7,905 nucleotides of DNA from JAWLCG01 sp041687295 (lineage in GTDB: Bacteria > Planctomycetota > Phycisphaerae > SM23-33 > FEN-1343). The notes beneath the pieces are model-generated. The model made no database searches. It was given only the letters and a program-made list of their open reading frames with translations, and was not told the origin of the DNA. The position numbers and the translations under genes were made by a program. The stretch is from the NCBI GenBank assembly GCA_041687295.1, contig JAWLCG010000235.1:1-7905 (forward strand), read 5' to 3'. Shown here piece after piece: positions 5,449 through 7,905 of this stretch (position 1 is the stretch's first letter; each line of letters opens with the position of its first letter).

Positions 5449-6408
5449 ATGTCAACGGCCCCGTCGGGCCTGTCGCGGCGGGGGTTTCTCGCTGCGCTGG
5501 CGGGGGGGGCGGCCTGGGCGGCGCTGGGGGCCGGCCGGGCCCTGGCCCAGTCGGCCGAGCCGGCCCGCACGGTCGTCGCCGTCGTCGAGAGCCGACGGGT
5601 CATCCATCGCCTGCAGGTCAAGGTGCACCTGCTGCGCGACATGGTCGACCAGGCCCTGATGGTGCTGACGGGTCTGCCGGACCCGTCGTCGGCGTGGGGG
5701 CGTTTCGTTCGCCCCGGCCAGTCGATCCTGCTGCAGCTGCCTCGCCTGCTGGGCCCCGAGCTGGGCACCGAGGGACCCATGCTCCGGGCGGTGCTGGCCT
5801 CGCTGACGGCGGCGGGGCACGACACCCAGCGCATCCGCGTGGCCGGGCTGAGCCGGGCGCGCTACGAGCCGCACCTGGCCCCGCTGCCGGCCGGCTGGAG
5901 CGACCACCGCGTGCTCGTGGCCGGTCAGCCCGAGCAGTTGCGGGCGTACCTCGACGGTGTCGACGCGATCGTCAACCGGCCCGTCCTGGCCGACGACGCC
6001 GACCTGGCCGTCGGCTCGGCCCTGCGGACGGTGGGCCTGCCGCTGATCCGCCGGCCAGCGCTCTACGCAGGATCGGCCGCCGTCGGGGCGACACTCGACC
6101 TGGCCGGCCATCCCGACGTCGGCGGGCGCGTTCGGCTGACGCTGGTCAACGCCCTGCGCGGGCTCTATGACGGAGGCCCCTGGGTGGACAATACTTGCGC
6201 GCCTGAGGTGGGGGAGGTCTGGGCCTCGGCCGACATGGTGGCGGCCGACCGGCTGGCCTGGAGCTGGCTGGTGGCCCAGCGGAGGGCGCGGGCCCTGCCG
6301 GTCCCGGACGAGGGCGACGGCCTGCCCCCGCTGCTGCGCCAGGCGGGCACGCGCAACCTCGGCCAGACCGACACCCGGCGAATCCTCACCCGGCGGGAGT
6401 CGATGTAG
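5449..6408 (+). CDS. Tat-exported DUF362-like protein
   Basis: The 319-residue protein begins with a twin-arginine signal: SRRGFLAAL (9-17), a small-residue hydrophobic stretch, and an Ala-x-Ala site with likely cleavage after Ala33 (RALA|QS). The protein is therefore exported folded. The mature part follows the DUF362 plan: a VVAVVESRRV strand (43-51), VDQALMVLTG (66-75), W83-RFVRPGQSILLQLPR, TEGPMLRAVLASLTAAG (107-123), DAIVNRPVL (172-180), a glycine-rich segment, then LVNALRGLYDGGPW (232-245) and SADMVAADRLAWSWL (260-274), which resembles the terminal D-x-V-A-x-D helix of the family. The Lys-Thr-His usually found after the N-x-P-V-L strand is absent (ADDADLAVG), and there is no ferredoxin-like Cys cluster; the only cysteine is Cys250. 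Catalytic activity is therefore doubtful, and function is unknown. The start at 5449 gives a canonical Tat N-region; its Shine-Dalgarno is weak (TGGA), and ATG 5419 is an in-frame alternative. Confidence 0.68.
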   Translation: MSTAPSGLSRRGFLAALAGGAAWAALGAGRALAQSAEPARTVVAVVESRRVIHRLQVKVHLLRDMVDQALMVLTGLPDPSSAWGRFVRPGQSILLQLPRLLGPELGTEGPMLRAVLASLTAAGHDTQRIRVAGLSRARYEPHLAPLPAGWSDHRVLVAGQPEQLRAYLDGVDAIVNRPVLADDADLAVGSALRTVGLPLIRRPALYAGSAAVGATLDLAGHPDVGGRVRLTLVNALRGLYDGGPWVDNTCAPEVGEVWASADMVAADRLAWSWLVAQRRARALPVPDEGDGLPPLLRQAGTRNLGQTDTRRILTRRESM

Positions 6409-6443
6409 TGGCGCAAATCATTCCTGGGGGCAGGCTTCTTTTC

Positions 6444-6472
6444 TTGATCTTTTAGCCCTCTTCGCCTACGAT
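6444..6472 (+). promoter_or_regulatory. Weak promoter-like motif pair after the DUF362-like gene
   Basis: TTGATC (6444-6449) and TACGAT (6467-6472) lie 17 bp apart, with 4 of 6 consensus matches each. It sits just after the DUF362-like stop in A/T-richer DNA and points toward the prepilin-like gene. It is motif evidence only. Confidence 0.2.
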
Positions 6473-6619
6473 ATCTGTAGAAGCCCAGCCCTCCGTTTCC
6501 GGTTCATCCTTAGGTTCTCCCGGGCACGCAGGCGCGGGGTTGTGCGGGATTTTTCGCCGAGTGACCTGGACAAAATCATGCCGGATACGCCAGGCTCCCC
6601 AAAAAAGTGAAATTCCGCT

Positions 6620-6648
6620 TTGACAAGTCCTAGGAGGTTGCGTTAATT
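6620..6648 (+). promoter_or_regulatory. Likely promoter region of the prepilin-like gene
   Basis: A perfect -35 TTGACA (6620-6625) is followed after 17 bp by TTAATT (6643-6648), a 3-of-6 match to the -10. A second perfect TTGACA occurs at 6647-6652, without a good -10 at the right distance. The 408-bp stretch from 6409 to 6816 is lower in GC than its surroundings and contains no convincing gene, so it fits a regulatory region. Start of transcription near 6655 would leave a leader of about 160 nt. Confidence 0.4.
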
Positions 6649-6712
6649 GACACCTGCCGGCGAGTGGCGCCGACAGTCGTTCGCGACCTGTGGTCCCCAG
6701 CCCCACGTTTGA
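6631..6712 (+). other. Strong Shine-Dalgarno with a possible 21-codon leader ORF (TTG start)
   Basis: TAGGAGGT (6631-6638) is one of the best ribosome-binding sequences in the window, yet no real gene follows. The only start at a workable distance is TTG 6647, nine bases after AGGAGG. It gives the 21-residue MTPAGEWRRQSFATCGPQPH-V, ending in TGA at 6710-6712. If the promoter at 6620-6648 is used, this site would lie upstream of or at the transcription start, so the two readings compete. The peptide resembles nothing I know. Confidence 0.15.
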
Positions 6713-6740
6713 CCGTCGCCTGGTCGGAAGACGGTGGCAC

Positions 6741-6760
6741 GGACTTATCGGATAACGTCC
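6741..6760. promoter_or_regulatory. Dyad symmetry upstream of the prepilin-like gene (possible operator)
   Basis: GGAC-TTATC-G-GATAA-C-GTCC is a dyad with perfect TTATC/GATAA inner arms (6745-6749 and 6751-6755) around one base, and GGAC/GTCC outer arms offset by one extra C. The one-base centre argues against an RNA hairpin of that exact form and for a protein-binding dyad, or for a chance palindrome. It lies 57 bp before the start codon. Confidence 0.3.
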
Positions 6761-6816
6761 AGACGGTAATCCGGTCAGACCCGGCCTTACAGGGGCGCAA
6801 GAGAAGGAGATCGCCC

Positions 6817-7692
6817 ATGAAGCGGTCGAGAGGATTCACGCTGATCGAGTTGTTGGTCGTCATTGCCATCATCGCACTGCTGGTTTCGATTCTGCTGCCC
6901 AGCCTCAGCCGAGCCCGTGAGCTGGCCAAGCGGGCCATGTGCCAGAGCAACGTCCGTGGCATTGGCCAGTCCATCATGATGTACATGAACGAAGCCCGCG
7001 ACATGCCGCCGGCCCTGCACAACACCATGTTCCAGTACGGCAACAATGACAGCCTGCTGGGCGCCCCGACGCTGAAGCGGACCCACGCGGACAACGGCGG
7101 CACCTTCTTCGCCTTCGACGCCGCCGGCGACAAGGGCGAGCCCTGGGTCGTCAGCCTCAGCACCCACGAGACCCCCTGGGGCAGCGCCATCCAGGCCGAC
7201 CTGTACCTGCTGGTCGCCAAGAACCTCACCGGCGAGAAGAGCTTCCTCTGCCCGTCGTCCAGCACGGACTCGGCCGTCAATGATCGTGGCTCGAGGGACT
7301 TCGGCTGGGAGGTCGGCTCAAACGTGAGCTACGGCCTGCACGCCGGCCGTAAGTACTGGGGCACCGACGTCACCAACCCGGCCGCCTGGCGGCAGAACGC
7401 CGACAGCCAGATGGCCATCCTCGCCGACAAGCCGGACCGCCAGATCCTCAACAACCACGAGCGGTCCAGCGCCAACCACGCCGGTGAGGGCCAGACCGTC
7501 CTGTACAACGGCCTCCACGTCGGCTTCGTCGAGGCGGGCAAGCAGAACAGGGCTGGCTTCGCGAACAACAACATCTACCTGATGGACATGAATAACGACG
7601 GCACGCTGATCGCCGACCCCAACAGGATCGTCATCCCGGAGTACAAGTACGACAGCATCATCATCGCGACCTTCGAGACCAACAGGAACTAG
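6817..7692 (+). CDS. Prepilin-like protein with type II secretion/type IV pilus N-terminal cleavage-methylation motif
   Basis: Pseudopilin-like proteins are inserted by a hydrophobic N-terminal helix, processed by a prepilin peptidase and may assemble into a fibre. The 291-residue protein has a short basic leader MKRSRG followed by FTLIELLVVIAIIALLVSILLPSL. Cleavage is expected between Gly6 and Phe7, with the conserved Glu at mature position 5. The helix continues as SRARELAKRAMCQSNVRGIGQSI, typical of planctomycete PulG-like proteins. The globular part contains two cysteines (42 and 145). Near the end His221 is followed nine residues later by Asn231-Gly232 and HVGFV, resembling the H-X9-DG motif of that family with Asp replaced by Asn. 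The start has AGGAGA (6805-6810) 6 nt upstream; the frame is open upstream to GTG 6664, but a 57-residue leader would be wrong for this family. It is a lone gene, ended by a strong terminator. Role and partners are unknown. Confidence 0.85.
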   Translation: MKRSRGFTLIELLVVIAIIALLVSILLPSLSRARELAKRAMCQSNVRGIGQSIMMYMNEARDMPPALHNTMFQYGNNDSLLGAPTLKRTHADNGGTFFAFDAAGDKGEPWVVSLSTHETPWGSAIQADLYLLVAKNLTGEKSFLCPSSSTDSAVNDRGSRDFGWEVGSNVSYGLHAGRKYWGTDVTNPAAWRQNADSQMAILADKPDRQILNNHERSSANHAGEGQTVLYNGLHVGFVEAGKQNRAGFANNNIYLMDMNNDGTLIADPNRIVIPEYKYDSIIIATFETNRN

Positions 7693-7717
7693 CCTGCTGT
7701 CTTGACCAGAGCCGCAC

Positions 7718-7753
7718 GGGGCGGCCCGGAACCTTCCGGGCCGCCCCTTTTTT
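7718..7753 (+). terminator. Strong intrinsic terminator of the prepilin-like gene
   Basis: A 30-base perfect palindrome (7718-7747) has a GC-rich stem GGGGCGGCCCGGA pairing with TCCGGGCCGCCCC around a 4-nt loop. Six T follow directly (7748-7753). It lies 25 nt after the stop codon at 7690-7692. It is the only structure in the window with both stem and T tract. Confidence 0.92.
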
Positions 7754-7778
7754 ATGCGCAAGCTCTGCGTCCGGCTGT

Positions 7779-7836
7779 CGTGGCTACGGCGTTCGTAGTC
7801 ACGTCTTGCAGCGCCGGCTCGTCAGTCGCACCAACC
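7779..7836 (+). repeat. Dispersed palindromic repeat A, copy 5 (long form)
   Basis: This copy matches 2674-2731 at 53 of 58 positions, in the same orientation. The stem CGTGGCTAC (7779-7787) pairs with GTAGTCACG (7795-7803), with one G-T wobble, around GGCGTTC. The 3' flank ending CGCACCAACC is conserved. As with copy 1, it lies downstream of a plus-strand gene. Confidence 0.85.
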
Positions 7837-7903
7837 CCTGAAGCCCCAGGCCCACCTTGCCGCTGGTGCAGACGATGAAAACGGGCTCTGCCGTAGGGCG
7901 GGG
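7799..7903 (-). other. Possible 3' end of a minus-strand gene entering from the right edge
   Basis: One minus-strand frame is open from 7903 to a TGA at 7801-7799. It reads AEPVFIVCTSGKVGLGLQG and then runs into repeat A (LVRLTSRRCKT). The first half is protein-like, but only about 22 codons lie outside the repeat and another minus frame is also open. It could be a gene tail ending inside the repeat, or non-coding sequence. I do not recognise a family. Confidence 0.15.
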
Positions 7904-7905
7904 CC

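Noticed and set aside
4010..5659. Plus-strand open frame of 549 codons
   Set aside because: It lies opposite the pyrophosphorylase gene, whose conserved motifs prove the minus strand is coding. The plus-strand translation is Arg/Gly/Pro/Val-rich with no recognisable domain, typical of an antisense frame in high-GC DNA.
6452..6706. Minus-strand 84-codon frame in the prepilin leader region
   Set aside because: No ribosome-binding site, composition unlike the neighbouring genes, no recognisable domain, and it covers the likely promoter of the plus-strand gene.
6737..6752. Sigma54-type promoter (TGGCACG box)
   Set aside because: The -24-like TGGCACG is present, but the invariant GC of the -12 box is missing (TATCG at the required place).

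Overview
The window reads as high-GC bacterial chromosome with strong G/C preference at third codon positions. Three things suggest a member of the Planctomycetes, perhaps Phycisphaerae-like, although this is inference and not proof. First, the GreA-type elongation factor is very long, with its Gre domain at the C-terminus; this architecture is known from Chlamydia and other PVC-superphylum bacteria. Second, there is a stand-alone prepilin-like protein with a GFTLIE leader and an H-X9-[D/N]G-type C-terminal motif, a family heavily expanded in planctomycetes. Third, the intergenic DNA is full of dispersed palindromic repeats.

Layout from left to right. Positions 1-192 (-) hold the 5' end of a HAD-like hydrolase that leaves the window. 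A divergent intergenic region with GC-rich hairpins separates it from greA (383-2569, +). Then comes a 580-bp stretch without a gene (2570-3149) packed with hairpins and inverted repeats. Two minus-strand genes follow: a small two-TM DUF3592-type membrane protein (3150-3671) and, upstream of it, a UAP1-type UDP-sugar pyrophosphorylase (3824-5248). A 200-bp divergent spacer leads to a Tat-exported DUF362-like protein (5449-6408, +). A 408-bp A/T-richer leader region with promoter-like motifs precedes a prepilin-like gene (6817-7692, +), which ends in the only textbook intrinsic terminator of the window (7718-7753). Another repeat copy lies at the right edge.

The genes do not form an obvious single pathway. 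Housekeeping or metabolic functions (transcript cleavage, nucleotide-sugar synthesis) sit beside envelope proteins of unknown role. The only likely co-transcribed pair is the pyrophosphorylase and the DUF3592 gene, and a repeat copy lies between them.

The most distinctive feature is non-coding. One palindromic repeat family occurs five times, with two 40/40 identical copies in the same orientation bracketing the DUF3592 gene. I did not find a CRISPR array, tRNA, rRNA, transposase, integrase or a convincing new defence or other system; apart from the repeats this is fairly ordinary chromosome.
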